Source: Marisa cornuarietis (taxonomy: Eukaryota > Mollusca > Gastropoda > Architaenioglossa > Ampullariidae). Taken from it: a stretch of DNA of 64,000 nucleotides. The position numbers and the translations under genes are program-made. Below, piece by piece: positions 1 through 10,889 of this stretch (its first letter is position 1; every line of letters starts with the position of its first letter). Location: NCBI GenBank assembly GCA_004794655.1, contig SMMW01000073.1, positions 372,001 through 436,000 on the forward strand, read 5' to 3'. The notes below the pieces were generated by a model that was not told the DNA's origin, searched no databases, and was given only the letters and a program-made list of their open reading frames with translations.

Positions 1-460
1 TATCTGTAATATTACTTTGCGATTTTTGGCCCCTTGTAACTTTTTACATATATCTTTCTATTTGTAATGTCAAATCTTACCATCATCATTCCTTTCTTGT
101 ACTCTTGAAATGTAACTTTACCGTCGTCTGAAAATATTAGAACAGTTTGACTGGTAAGCAGCATGTGATTCAACCTAAAAAATAGATACTTAGGGACAAA
201 TTACATGAAAAACACTAATGGTTATGAATTGTTCGGCAAAAAAAAATCAAACTTACGCTTGAATCAAAGATAACTGTCTCAGTCAATTCATCAATCTCTT
301 GTAGTCACCAATGCGTACATACTAATTTGTTTCTGCTAAATATCATTTATATATATATATATACGTCATTATTTAATGATAACACTCTTAGGCTACATGT
401 CCTAGGCAGGCAAGATGTAAGCGAAATATTGTAAAAATATATCAGATCCTGAAAATATAT
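1..460. other. AT-rich intergenic sequence
   Basis: No convincing exon, repeat family or RNA gene is seen here. Short open frames contain runs typical of non-coding AT-rich DNA. Confidence 0.5.
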
Positions 461-462
461 AG

Positions 463-1239
463 CCACAGTAAAACCTCTACATACGAGTGAACCAATATAC
501 GAGTAAATCGAAATACGAGCCAAACATTCGTAGTTTATAAGAAAACTGATAATGCCTATTGATGTCAAAATTTTTCTCACAAATATTTGCGTTAAACGTA
601 TGTTTATGTGAATACAACTGGGGAAGTAAGCAGAACAAAAAGTGGATAAAAGATGCTCTCATACAATGTGTGCATTAACGGCTTACAAATTAAACAACTA
701 AGGCAGGTCTCTCTTAATCTCTCTCTCTCTCTCTTTGTCACTCACTCATCAAGATAATTTACTCTTAGTTGCTCATCATTACAACGCTTGCATTATCCGT
801 TTACATTTTGTTACACTTTAGTAAGCCTTGCAGTACGCTAACCTTTACATAGTAAGATAAACTTACCGCTTGAATTCAGTCAGCAGAATCACGACTGCAC
901 TTATACGTTGTGTCTCTGGCAGGAAGATGCGAGGGCAAAATAAATACACTACCTCTGAATGGACAGAAAAAATAAGAGGGTATTATGCTTGTCAAAAAAA
1001 AAGTCTCCACTCATTTTAATTTGTCACTAGTTGCTGTCCCAACGAATGTGTGTTAAACAAACATCAATACATTATGTTGAATATAACCAAAAGTTCAAAC
1101 AAAGGGCGAAGACTTTTAATTAGCTATTTTTTAAATAATTTGTTTTTGAAATATTTATTATATTTCAATTTTCAGATAAAGTATAATCAGCATATATAAT
1201 CAAGAAATATATAATCAATAATAATAATAATAATAATAA
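463..1239. repeat. Segmental duplication, left copy
   Basis: This block aligns by eye with about 15445-16270. Shared landmarks in order are a CTCTACATACGAG motif at the edge, a CT-rich microsatellite, ATCAAGATAATTTACTCTTA, AACCTTTACAT, AAACTTACCGCTT and a terminal run of AAT triplets. The order is conserved but single-base differences are frequent, so the duplication is old. The edge motif resembles pogo/mariner-type termini, so part of the block may itself be mobile. The two copies diverge after the TIR element that starts at 1240. Confidence 0.75.
867..950 (-). promoter_or_regulatory. TATA-like box and putative non-coding first exon
   Basis: On the minus strand a TATTTATTT box (about 941-949) is followed by a short GC-richer segment containing ATCTTCCTGCCAGAGACAC. 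It ends at a strong splice donor, GCG|GTAAGT, with the exon's last base at 867. The same box, spacing and donor recur on the minus strand near 15804-15886 and 8556-8640, and on the plus strand before both EF-hand genes. The downstream gene would lie left of the window. The transcription start (about 915) is inferred from the TATA distance. Confidence 0.45.
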
Positions 1240-1378
1240 CACTGCACAACATTTTTTTAAATTTTCCAGGTTTTTTCAGCTGATTGATGATAATTTGGTA
1301 CTGCTGAGTCCGAAAATGACCTCCATTTGTCTATGTCAGTTCAGGGTTATGTGCTACTTCAATTGTTTACAATTTTTA

Positions 1379-2023
1379 CTAAACTAAGGTGATGCGAGCA
1401 CTGTCAGAGAGGAGGTTCTTTTCCTTCAATCTGGATGCCAACAGTTCAGCAGAGGCCTTTGATAAGCTGAGATCGCGAACTAGATCATTTAGCTCCTTTT
1501 GGGAAAAGAGCTGTGGAGTTTCATCGTTAACAACTGCCCCTTCTTGTTCTGTTTCCTGTTCTTCAGCACTGGAGGAATCTTCATCACTGATGTCAGGAAT
1601 TTCGTCAAACACAAGTACTGGAATTTCATCACAATGAGCTACAGGACGACGTGCTGATTGCAAATCAGGGTACTTGAGGCTGCTCCGGTTCTTTCTGTTT
1701 ATCCCGGTCAGATCGATATTACAGAAGTAGCAATCAGTGCCATGGTTTGTCGGCTCCCTCCAAACCATGGGAATTCCAAACTTCAGACTAGTCCTCTTGC
1801 CCTTGGTCCACTGAAGCAGATACTCGGTGCATGCCTTGCATACCATGTGTGGTGCCCAAGCTTTATCCTGGTCACCCAGTTTTATGCCAAAATAAGCATG
1901 GTAAGCACGCTTTATGAATAATGTCCCTGGATTCCTGTTAGGAACAAGAGTGTATTCGCCGCAGATATAGCAGAATACGTCGGGCTTATTTTTACACGAT
2001 CTTCTGGAAGCCATGTCATTCAC
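1379..2023 (-). CDS. Transposon-borne zinc-finger-like protein, C-terminally truncated
   Basis: This 214-aa frame has an N-terminal Cys-rich module: CYIC at about 18-21, then CKAC about 40 residues later, and a CYFC pair near residue 100. The motifs YFGIKLGDQDKAWAPH and FGIPMVWREP are characteristic of a protein family found in many copies in invertebrate genomes. An acidic, Ser-rich linker (about 140-165) follows, then the conserved LNDLVRDLSLSKASAE segment. In family members as I remember them a long catalytic-looking region follows that point; here the frame stops, so the protein is a truncated N-terminal part. It lies entirely inside the TIR-bounded element at 1240-2905. The DNA-binding role is inferred from the cysteine pairs. 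Confidence 0.65.
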   Translation of the reverse strand: MNDMASRRSCKNKPDVFCYICGEYTLVPNRNPGTLFIKRAYHAYFGIKLGDQDKAWAPHMVCKACTEYLLQWTKGKRTSLKFGIPMVWREPTNHGTDCYFCNIDLTGINRKNRSSLKYPDLQSARRPVAHCDEIPVLVFDEIPDISDEDSSSAEEQETEQEGAVVNDETPQLFSQKELNDLVRDLSLSKASAELLASRLKEKNLLSDSARITLV

Positions 2024-2598
2024 CTGCGATTATTTTGCAACTGATGATGCAATCTGCACGACGATGGAATTTATCGAGACTTTGGATATCAACACTATAA
2101 TTACTTTAAGTGTATTGCTATGCTGCACTATTAATAAAACCAAACATTTGCCTATTTAGAAAACAAAATTAGTTGATTCATTCGTCTGAAATCTTTATGG
2201 ATAAACAGTATGAAACGCACATGAACATGGAGATCTAAAAATCACCTGGGTCACGTGGTTATTTTGCTATTGTATTGTAACTTTCAAGATGATGATTGCT
2301 TGTTACATATGCAAGACATCGGTTGTCCTTATGAAAAATCGACAGAGCTGACTGTTTATATTTCGTTACTGTGGACATTGCCATTGTTTGCTAAACCTGA
2401 AGCTGCTAGCATTCCACCAGCCTCGTTCTCGTGGCTCTCTGACTTACTTGAAAAAATCGTCTGCTTTCAGTCCAGGGGCTCTACGTTCATGGTTATACAC
2501 AGACTCGTTCGGGCATGTCTGCGACTGTCTGATCACGTTTATGAGTTATGACATGGAAAACTCTGGTTAAGCACTGCAGCGTCTACTCTTGCACCGAC

Positions 2599-2614
2599 GT
2601 GTGTGTGTGTGCGT

Positions 2615-2647
<33 letters not shown>
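2599..2647. repeat. (TG)n microsatellite
   Basis: An interrupted TG dinucleotide run lies inside the CMC-like element. Confidence 0.9.
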
Positions 2648-3418
2648 CATAGTGGACAGATAATATCAATAAGTAAAAAATTGGCACAAGCAATATCTTC
2701 AGAGTGTAGAAGGGATTAAGAGCAAAGCATCACATACAGTGAAAATATCTGGAACTGTACATAAAAAAGTACAAATGAAGATATGGTCATAGCTTAGAAA
2801 GTTGATCTGATCTATGAAAACCAATGTGATATTTGGATTCAGGACATCAAGATTGCTATAAATCAACTGAAAGACCTTAGACAATTCTTCCTGTGTTGTG
2901 CAGTGTAATAATAATAATAATAATTCGACTGTGACAGCTCTGTCATTGTAGGCAAGTAATAGCACGGATATGCACATGCGCATGCAAAATTATAAAAGAA
3001 ACAGACTACTACAGTAATCCAACAATAAACGCGCCGACTCAAAATCAAAGTATTTGATACACTTTTGGTGTCTGGGGTCTCTTCAAGTCAGACTGTGTCT
3101 GGATTCTTGACCACCTCTTGCACCTACCCTAAAGAGTTAAGTGAATAATGTGTCTCTCTGGCCCTTTAAATTGTATACTTAGTAGATGAAAAATACATTT
3201 TTGAACGCGTGTACTCATTTACACGCTAGAGGTATTTTCGAATCTTGCACTGTGTTAGTCACAAACTGATCATCTCAACACCAATTCGTGTGGTTTAGAC
3301 ACCTGTGACCTCTCAAGCTCAGTAAAAGATTGAAGCTAAGAAGGGATTTTCTTTTTCAAATGTTTGATCATGACTCCTCGATCTGTTTGTCAGGAAAGAG
3401 AGTATAGTCTGGTCTGTG

Positions 3419-3420
<2 letters not shown>

Positions 3421-3494
<74 letters not shown>
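3421..3494. repeat. (TCTG)n microsatellite
   Basis: About eighteen uninterrupted TCTG tetranucleotides are present. They lie about 260 bp upstream of the signal-peptide exon at 3755, in its upstream intron or promoter region. Confidence 0.95.
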
Positions 3495-3495
<1 letters not shown>

Positions 3496-3754
3496 TTTTA
3501 TTTTAGTGAGGTGATGTAAAATTTTCTCACGTCACTGTTCTCAAACTATTTCCGAAAGATTTTATTTGGGTTTTATTAAATGTTATAAATTTGTAATTAG
3601 CATCGTATTTTACTAAGCCTAATGAGACCTATAGGTGTATAGGAAGGAAAAAAATGATCATAATTGTAAACTTTTTCTTATGCTTCAAACAGTTTAAGAA
3701 TTGTTCATTTCATAAAAAAATCTTGACGTAATTTCGTTCTTTGTTTCGATGCAG

Positions 3755-3814
3755 ATGAGGCTCCTGCTGCTGGTAATGTTTCTAGTAGCAATCTTTCGTA
3801 TATCGGATGCTACA
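3755..3814 (+). CDS. Signal-peptide exon of a small secreted protein
   Basis: The exon opens right after an acceptor (TTTCGATGCAG|ATG) and reads MRLLLLVMFLVAIFRISDAT, a basic residue followed by a hydrophobic core. It ends in phase 0 at a consensus donor, ACA|GTAAGT. The start is the first codon of the exon, so an upstream non-coding exon is implied. It is homologous to the minus-strand exon at 5586-5657: the flanking acceptor, the Leu-rich core and the SDA end are shared. The candidate next exon begins at 4468. I do not recognise the mature protein. Confidence 0.65.
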
Positions 3815-4035
3815 GTAAGTTGTACAAACTTGATTTTTTTATTTTATTGAATAATTACTTTGTATACAACTAAAAAGTCTTCTTCACTAAAGTTGTAAGT
3901 AGAGCTATGCTGTATACTAAGGATCAACACAGAGAAACACGTCGTTCATCTTTTGGCAAACTACATTTTAAGAGGTGTGTGTGTGTCTGTAAGGCTTAAT
4001 GCATTGGAGTTGCATTCCCCAGTGCGCGCGTGTAC

Positions 4036-4038
<3 letters not shown>

Positions 4039-4108
<70 letters not shown>
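4039..4108. repeat. (TG)n microsatellite
   Basis: A pure run of about 35 TG units lies in the intron between the signal-peptide exon and the candidate exon at 4468. Confidence 0.95.
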
Positions 4109-4110
<2 letters not shown>

Positions 4111-4467
4111 TGTGTTCGTTCATTGTACTTCGCAAGTTAACTTCCCTCATCGACATATGTCCGACCTTTGTTAGACAAATTCTACACCGAGATCTCGTAC
4201 TTTCCTATTTTAAAAAAGACGATAGTATTAATCAATTCCTGATAGTTAAAATGTTAGTCTCGAAGTCTCCCATTTTTTATATTTTCATATCTTTGCATCA
4301 AGATTATTTCCTCTTAATTAGCATTAACGCAGCAAATTCGACACCCACTTACACTTTTACTTCAAGATTTAAACAAAACTTTACCTCTCTTTTTCTCTTC
4401 ACCCCCCAAGAGACATTATGTTTAATCTTTTAGGACACTAAACACTAAACGTCTTTATGACTGTCAG

Positions 4468-4635
4468 GTGACATGGTCACTAAATGTCAGGCGCTGTGGA
4501 CCATACTTCATCCTACATCCCCAGCATGATCTACACACCAAGCAGCTGCACTGGGGAACTGTCTATAGAGTCGTCTATAACACACATCGTTCTCACTCGT
4601 TCATTTCCATCACGAATCTACACAAGAAGAATTAA
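4468..4635 (+). pseudogene. Candidate second exon of the 3755 gene, probably broken downstream
   Basis: An acceptor (CTATGACTGTCAG-type, AG ending at 4467) precedes 55 codons in phase 0, matching the phase of the signal exon. The peptide starts VTWSLNVRRCGPYFI and ends in an in-frame TAA at 4633-4635. Past the stop the same frame reads IIFFIDRKS, then a second frame carries TNEDKIVRQLDMESTEYTTR and continues to a TGA at 4758-4760. One continuous domain crossing a nonsense codon and a frameshift would explain this, hence the pseudogene call. A true 75-aa product ending at 4635 cannot be excluded. No family is recognised. Confidence 0.35.
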
Positions 4636-4901
4636 ATCATTTTCTTTATTGACCGCAAGTCACTAATGAGGACAAGATCGTGAGGCAGCTGGACATGGAA
4701 TCGACTGAGTACACGACAAGATACCAGATCCGTGTAAACTCGACATTTTGCATCATGTGAGCGTGCACAGCAGCTTGTCCCAGCAGGTCAGCCACATGTT
4801 TTTGTAAAACCTCCTTGGCAGGTCAAGCCCGAACAACAACGCAGAATAGAGAACATTGTATTGCTACACGGTTGCCCAGCTTGTTGACACTGCAACATAT
4901 C

Positions 4902-4903
<2 letters not shown>

Positions 4904-4950
<47 letters not shown>
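4904..4950. repeat. (CA)n microsatellite
   Basis: A CA dinucleotide run is followed by degenerate TCACA repeats to about 4995. Confidence 0.95.
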
Positions 4951-4951
<1 letters not shown>

Positions 4952-5585
4952 CACATCAAATCACATCACACACAAATCCACACACACACATCACAAATGC
5001 ACAAAAAAACATAAGTACAAAACTTTAATTTACATGCTCATTTGTTTCTAAACGTGTTATTAATAAAATGGAAAAGTGTCTTTCTATATGCATTGCAGTT
5101 TATAAAGCTTTTGCCTCTCGCTCGCACAAACGTAAAAAAACACACCGTCACACAGCGCAGCTCAACCAAAACTTTAAAAGTCGTTTTATAGAACTACATT
5201 CTAGGCACCTCGGTAAAAAGAATTAAACTTTAGAACTGTAAAACATGAGGTTCAGATGTAAATCTTGTTACACGTTTCAACTCGTTGACACAGCCACACA
5301 CGGACAAAAACACACACAGACACAAACACTCTCACACACACGCATGCACACAATCTCTCTCACACACACGCACACACGCACGCGCACACACAGAGAAGAT
5401 CTTTTACCATGTATACAACTGGCAAGCTCTGTCAAGGCAAGACTACCCCACCCCTTTGACCGCTAGTTGCAGAGACAGGTGTTGGGAATGACACGCTAAT
5501 AATTTTCCCCCGTGTCACGATGTTAGATTTTAAAAGTCTGCTGTGTAGATTGCTTGAATATGTTATTAACTAACAATTTACTTAC

Positions 5586-5657
5586 GCCTAGAAATGCATC
5601 CGACATATGCCACTCCGCGGCTACAGCCAACACCAGCAGGAGCAGAAGGAGTTTCAT
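5586..5657 (-). CDS. Signal-peptide exon, inverted paralogue of the 3755 exon
   Basis: Read on the minus strand, an acceptor (TTTCTAAATGCAG) is followed at once by ATG. Twenty-four codons beginning MKLLLLLLVLAVAAEW and ending SDAFLG lead to a consensus donor GGC|GTAAGT, again in phase 0. Acceptor context, Leu-rich core, SDA and donor match the plus-strand exon at 3755-3814, so the two genes are diverged inverted copies. A fitting first exon and TATA box lie upstream on the same strand near 8556-8640. No later coding exon is identified with confidence; AG|CGGTCAAAGG near 5460 is a weak candidate. Confidence 0.6.
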
Positions 5658-5669
5658 CTGCATTTAGAA

Positions 5670-6780
5670 ACCATGAAATAATAGTTGGAACAAATACTTC
5701 CAGTCTTTTTTCTAAAAATCACACAGTTGTTTGTACATTTAAGAAGATTTATCAAGCTTCTCCTAAAGTCTCTTTCCCGCTTGCACTCCTGTAAGAACAT
5801 TAATAAACTCTACGTTCTTCTTTGTGCTTTAAATGAATGTTGTTGTACTACAAATGTTCAATTCAAATAAGACTACCACTTTACAATAAAAGTATCTGTC
5901 ACGCTTCTGTTTTTCCTGTGTTTTTTTTCACAAACATGTAAACAAAATAGGTGTTTCTATCAGTTTGATAAGTAGTAATAAGAGTAATCATATGACGGGT
6001 GAGGAAGGCTTTATTAAAATATCTTTCAAAAAGACTGAGACCCGAAGTTTGCATGTAATGTGCGCCATCTTTTTTGTAAATGGCCACCGTTATAATGATT
6101 TATCATTAAAGAGGATAGCGGGACTGACAAATAAAATTAAACAAAGATTTTTACAATGTAGCTTGATTTTGACTTAAGTAGACAGTGAAAAGAGAGAGCA
6201 GATGTTTCGTTCTGATTGGTATCTTCTAAGAAAAGTACGAGTTCGAAAACAGTTTGCAATTTGGATTTTTAAAACCCAATACACTTAATATTTATTTGCC
6301 ACAAAAGGCAGGTCAAGTAGTGAATAAAGAACTGTATCTTGAATTCATTCGCTTCAGACTATAAAAAATCACACTTATAAGAAGATATTTGCAATAATGT
6401 TGTAATTTAAAATAAAAAGCATTTGCAAGTACACAAACCAAAATGAATAAAATGTCGTTTCACAAGTTGTTGTATCAGAACGACTACCACCTGATAAATA
6501 ATTTTCATTTATTTAAACAGCATCGATTGCTCTGTATCGTTTAAGTTTGTTTCATCAGTTCCTACTCCATTAGCATTATCACCTGCTTCTATGGCCACTA
6601 TTATAGAGAGCGCTGTTGTTGATCTATGAGGCTAGATTACCAACAAAACTGGTCACATCTTTATTTTTCTCTATAGCTGTTTACATCTCTATCGCTTCCT
6701 TAACTCATTTACTTTCAAATACTATAACTGAATTGTCGTACCTCCTCCTATGACATATTTGCAAAAAAAATGTTGTCGAT
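5670..6780. other. AT-rich non-coding stretch
   Basis: This falls within the proposed first intron of the minus-strand gene whose signal exon is at 5586-5657. No exon, repeat family or structured RNA is recognised. Confidence 0.4.
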
Positions 6781-7480
6781 GCTGTCACAGAGTGACATCG
6801 TACTTTAAAATGAGAAAAAAGACCTAGCGCTAAAAGTACGGGGATGGGGCATATAACGCTAGGTATCTATAAGGCTAGTTCTTTGTTTGGGTTGACGGAC
6901 CAGTTAGAATAGCGAGGGGTTAGGGTGCGGAAGACAACGAGCGCGTGCGTTTTTAAATTGCATAATTGGTCTAGGGTAAGTTATTCTTTAAAACAATCTT
7001 TTAGTAACTAAATAGTATTATTTGTTAAGGAGTAGGTAGTGTTACAATAGATAAAGCTAGCCAGTGATAGTCTTAAAAATCTTAGTAGAGGGTTGGGCAG
7101 ACGAATTATTTGGAACCGATGTTTTGAGTTTGCAGCGGCTAACGTGGGGTTAGCATTCAGCGAGGGCGCTGGATGTAAGAAAAGAGTGAGGAGAAAGCGA
7201 GGGGGTCAACACGTTGCGTAGCGTCTAACCTGAAAACAGAAACTGTAACTACGCCACCTGAGGTGTTTATGGTATTTCTAGTGTGTGTGTGTGTGGAGAG
7301 AGAGAGAGAGAGGGCTAGGAGTGTGTAGATATATACATATATATAGATGTGTGACCAAAATAAACTGTAAATATTGTGTACGTACAATGCTCTTGACTGA
7401 TTTGTCTCGAGAAAGCAAGAAACGTGACCGATGTCAAAAACGCCTTCAAAGAATAGACCATTGGCTAGTTGCACAACATG
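6781..7480. other. Unassigned GC-richer stretch
   Basis: A stretch less AT-rich than its surroundings begins with TGTCACAGAGTGACA near 6783. It contains GT/GA microsatellite sequence (7281-7312), a short TA run and an AATAAA at about 7360. The TGTCACA start and internal AATAAA would fit a solo LTR, but no matching end or target duplication is seen. Confidence 0.25.
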
Positions 7481-7989
7481 TTTCTACATCTTGAAACTGT
7501 ATTAAGGAAGGAAATCTATGAACTGTTTAATCTTCAAAAATCGCTCATATGCCATTTAGACGTGCTGCACAAAACATGCGGTAACTGAAACGAAAATCTG
7601 GTTTCAAAAACTTTTTATTATTTTTTACAAATTTCTGGAAATGTTTGTGCCTTTCCAAAAAGAATTAAGACCTCAAATTGCTTAAATTAGAAATGTGTCA
7701 TTCAACTGGTCCCAGACCGAGAGTGGTGTCGTGCGTTTTAGAGGAGCTTTGCTAGACCAGCCAGTAATTGAGATGAAGCAGGCAGGTGCCAACACATTCG
7801 AGCAAACACTTTGATAGTTAAGAAAAGTATAAAGTGTTGAGGAGTCTGTCTCTACAAGGCCAGCAGTGTTAACTAACTGGTCCTGCTTGATTGACCGTTA
7901 TTAGCTCGTTTCGGGTCCAGAAAATCTGGCGGTGACAACTTCTCAAGAAACAGTTCAAAACGATAAACAATTCTTTACTTTCAGTTTGA

Positions 7990-8104
7990 TACATTTTGAT
8001 ACACCCACATTTTGTCGTCATCTTATTTTTTGACGTCAGCGCCTTGAGCTGTCCACAGGCCAGGATTTGGCGCTATACAAGCCAACATTATTATTATTAT
8101 TATA
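7990..8104 (+). repeat. LINE/SINE 3' tail ending in (ATT)n
   Basis: The segment GCCTTGAGCTGTCCACAGGC followed by TTTGGCGCTATACAAGCC ends in ATT repeats at 8088-8102. The same GCGCTATA plus short spacer plus (ATT)n ending occurs on the minus strand at 44886-44930 and 32888-33010. That ending is typical of 3' ends of CR1/L2-type elements and their SINE partners. Confidence 0.5.
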
Positions 8105-8116
8105 CAAAATCCAACC

Positions 8117-8267
8117 ACACACTCCTGCACTAAACCTGAAACTAGCGGTGACACACTCCTGCACTAAACCTGAAACTAGCGGCGACACACGCCCGCACTA
8201 AACCTGTGAACTAGCGGCGACACACGCCCGCACTAAACCTGTAAACTAGCGGCGACACACGCCTGCA
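8117..8267 (+). repeat. Minisatellite, 34-35 bp unit, about 4.3 copies
   Basis: The unit reads ACACACTCCTGCACTAAACC plus TGAAACTAGCGGTG. Units 1 and 2 are 34 bp. Units 3 and 4 are 35 bp and share CGCCCGCAC in place of CTCCTGCAC. A partial fifth unit follows. The shared changes in units 3-4 show stepwise expansion. Confidence 0.95.
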
Positions 8268-8555
8268 ATATTATGTCCTTCTTGCTTCTTCTCTGTTAAC
8301 GATCACTCAGAACGTCACGCATGCGCTCTCTTTCTCGAACATTTTTTGACATCACAGCTTGCGTCATTCATCCAGATTCACGTCATTCACACTTGATTGA
8401 CCTAGACCCACTAAAACATTTAATTCGTAACACTTCCTAAATAAATGATATGCAGAAATGTTCATAAAAACAACGTTATTACAAGTTTTTAAAACATACT
8501 GTTTAACACTCTTCAACATTACATTTACATGACTTTTATTTTACGGTGCACTAAC

Positions 8556-8640
8556 CTTTGAAAGCAGAAGCAGGTCAGCAGAACCAACAAAGCTTGAGTT
8601 GTGGTGTGTTTGATCACAAGCTGACAGGACGAAATATATA
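8556..8640 (-). promoter_or_regulatory. TATA box and putative non-coding first exon
   Basis: On the minus strand TATATATTTC (8631-8640) is followed by AAACACACCACAACTCAAGC and a donor, AAAG|GTTAGT, with the last exon base at 8556. The same AAACAC/CACAACT/AAGCT order follows the TATA boxes of both EF-hand genes. It is correctly oriented to be the first exon of the gene whose signal exon is at 5586-5657. The transcription start is inferred at about 8605. Confidence 0.45.
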
Positions 8641-9221
8641 CTCTGTGCCTGACAGATCAACCAATCAGCGTACTTCTTAAAGAAAGAAAATCTCTACTAC
8701 ATTGCGATTTTTAATGAAGGTTGACAGGTGACCGTTGCTGAACAACAAATCAGAGATATAAACGAACAATGCTAGGGAAAACATGATGGTAAATATTAAT
8801 TGGCATGTGCCTAAAAGACCTCTTTATGACTATCAATAAAATAAAATAAAAAACAGTTTGGTTTCTAGTATTTATTGTTACGGTAAGCACTCCCATTTGT
8901 CGCATGCATGCGTTTGCGGTATCTTCGGTCACAGTTGGTCTGTCACATTATCCGTATCACGGTAAACCAGGTTTGGGAGACAATGAGCCGAGATGTCACA
9001 GATATGGTCCTCTGTGGGCGATCTTTGTTACCTGAGCGCGTATGACAGGAGTGAATTTGAAATTTTTTTACGGTGCACTTATAGGACCACAACTACGATG
9101 ATAAAGATAAAGAAGACAATGTAAGAGTTGCCGCTGATTGTAGCAGTGATACCAGATTCTTTGTTGTTAGCGCCTCTATGAGAGTGTTTGCTCCTTTTTG
9201 TGTGTCGAGTTCAGTGTATAC

Positions 9222-9224
<3 letters not shown>

Positions 9225-9274
<50 letters not shown>
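9225..9274. repeat. (TG)n microsatellite
   Basis: A pure TG run lies just before a GGCGCTATATG segment of the kind seen at LINE 3' ends. Confidence 0.95.
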
Positions 9275-9276
<2 letters not shown>

Positions 9277-9279
9277 TTG

Positions 9280-10860
9280 CTGCTTTGTGGCGCTATATGT
9301 TTTTAAAACCTTTGATGGATGAGTGCACTGAGATATACATTAACTTGACTGACTACTGATTACATAAAGTTGAGAACCCTTTAACTTAAATAGTCTAAAA
9401 TCAAGCATTAGCCAGCTGCTTTTGTACAATCGTTAAATAAAATTCATGGATTGCTTAGTTTGGCTTACCTAAAGACAGCGGACAGAACATCAGGAAGATG
9501 TTTCTTTGATACAAATCAGCTAATCTCTATGCTAATAAAAATAAGACAACTGCAACATGTGTTCATTAGTTGTAAATGACTTTTACGGAGTTGTCTCATA
9601 TTTTATAACACTCGTACTTTATAAAATACATTAAAATACAACCAGAAAATAACTGGTAGACTATGTGACAAAAATAACACACTATCAAAGAGATTTTAAT
9701 TGGTTTCTGCTCAAAAGCTGGATATTCTAAACTGAATTTTTGCAAAAAATTAGCATAAGGAGCAGCTTGAACCGTCATTTAGGGGTCACCAAATGTCTAA
9801 ATCGTAAAAAACTCAGTAAAGTGATGTTGACGTGAGCCTTTAGGACAGTCCTCAGCCAGCCTCACAAACCGGTGTCTAAAGTAACACGTTTACTTTCATG
9901 AATGAGTGTTGCTATTGGGGAATAAGCAATACTTTAGATTAATTGTAGGTGAAAGACTACACGTATAGTTCTTCTATTTTAACATCATAATTTGTTATAA
10001 TTTCATGTTTATGTTAATAAATGTGTGATTGATAGGCTTTTAGCTACTGAAATACCCAGTCTAGTACGTATCATGCAAGTGATTTACTCAGACAGTGCAG
10101 GGCTATTGACCTAGTCTGTGGAGGAGATAAACTAAAGGATGAGAATGAACATTGACAACGCATCGCCTGCTCTGTCACCACTCGACGTGATGAAGCCTTT
10201 AATGCTGGTAAAGACCACATAACTAACACCAACATCACCAGAGAAAAGATTGAAACTATAACAGTGTGTGGTTTTTCTCTGAGCGCATAAATAATTATTC
10301 TCGTGATTTACACACCTCTATCCTAGGGGTAATTGAGATTAAACTTTGATGATGACTAAGCTCTATTATATGTTGTGTTTTTAATTTTATACATTTTAGT
10401 ATATAATTATAAGTCATAATATTTTTTCTGACCTTTTGACGATTGATTCGATTTATTCAAGGATTTATAAGTCGCAGACAACGACATAAGCGCATGAGAC
10501 TTTTACATTGGCGAGATTATCAGATTATCAGTTTTGTTTCTTTTAACATAAAACACAGGCGAGATATGGAAATTTGTTATTTGTTTATTGCTACCTTATG
10601 GAAGCCTCTCTCAGAGTGGTTGGAGAATTTATAAAATGTTTTCAAAATATTTGCAAAAATAAAATTAGATAGCCTACCTCCCATTTTAAGACATCTGAGT
10701 CGACCGCTTCCCTTGCCGGCAGGTGGAAAGATGGTGGTAGCGGCGACCACATGGTCTTCTAAATTTCTAAACTAGTCACATGGTCTAACTAGCCAATCAA
10801 ACATGAAATATTAAGTCTTAAAAGTGTCCTATGCCAAAGAGCGCAGGGAATGGCCTAGAG
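9280..10860. other. Non-coding stretch
   Basis: AT-rich sequence with no supported gene. The last 180 bp are less AT-rich and lead into the truncated LINE starting near 10890. Confidence 0.4.
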
Positions 10861-10889
10861 AATGAACGCAGTCATTAATCAGACCGCTC

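Larger units (their letters stand above)
1240..2905 (-). mobile_element. CMC-like DNA transposon, internally deleted
   Basis: The termini are inverted repeats reading CACTGCACAAC at 1240-1250 and its complement at 2895-2905. Both sides are flanked by TAA inside an AAT run, compatible with a 3-bp target duplication. The duplicated block at 16250-16300 shows the uninterrupted site: the AAT run joined directly to the CGACTGTGACAGCTCTGTC-type sequence. CACTG ends and a short target duplication fit the CMC (CACTA/Mirage/Chapaev) group; that assignment is inference. At 1.67 kb it is too short for a full transposase and carries only the truncated ORF at 1379-2023. Confidence 0.75.

Noticed and set aside
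3968..4174. Long open frames of poly-His/Thr and poly-Cys/Val
   Set aside because: They are translations of the (TG)n microsatellite, with no coding support.
5400..5470. Second coding exon of the minus-strand signal-peptide gene
   Set aside because: An AG|CGGTCAAAGG start and a weak ACATG|GTAAAA donor exist, but without homology to the 4468 exon the evidence is too thin.
6783..7480. Possible solo LTR starting TGTCACA
   Set aside because: No matching 3' end, second LTR or target duplication could be found, so it is listed only as unassigned sequence.
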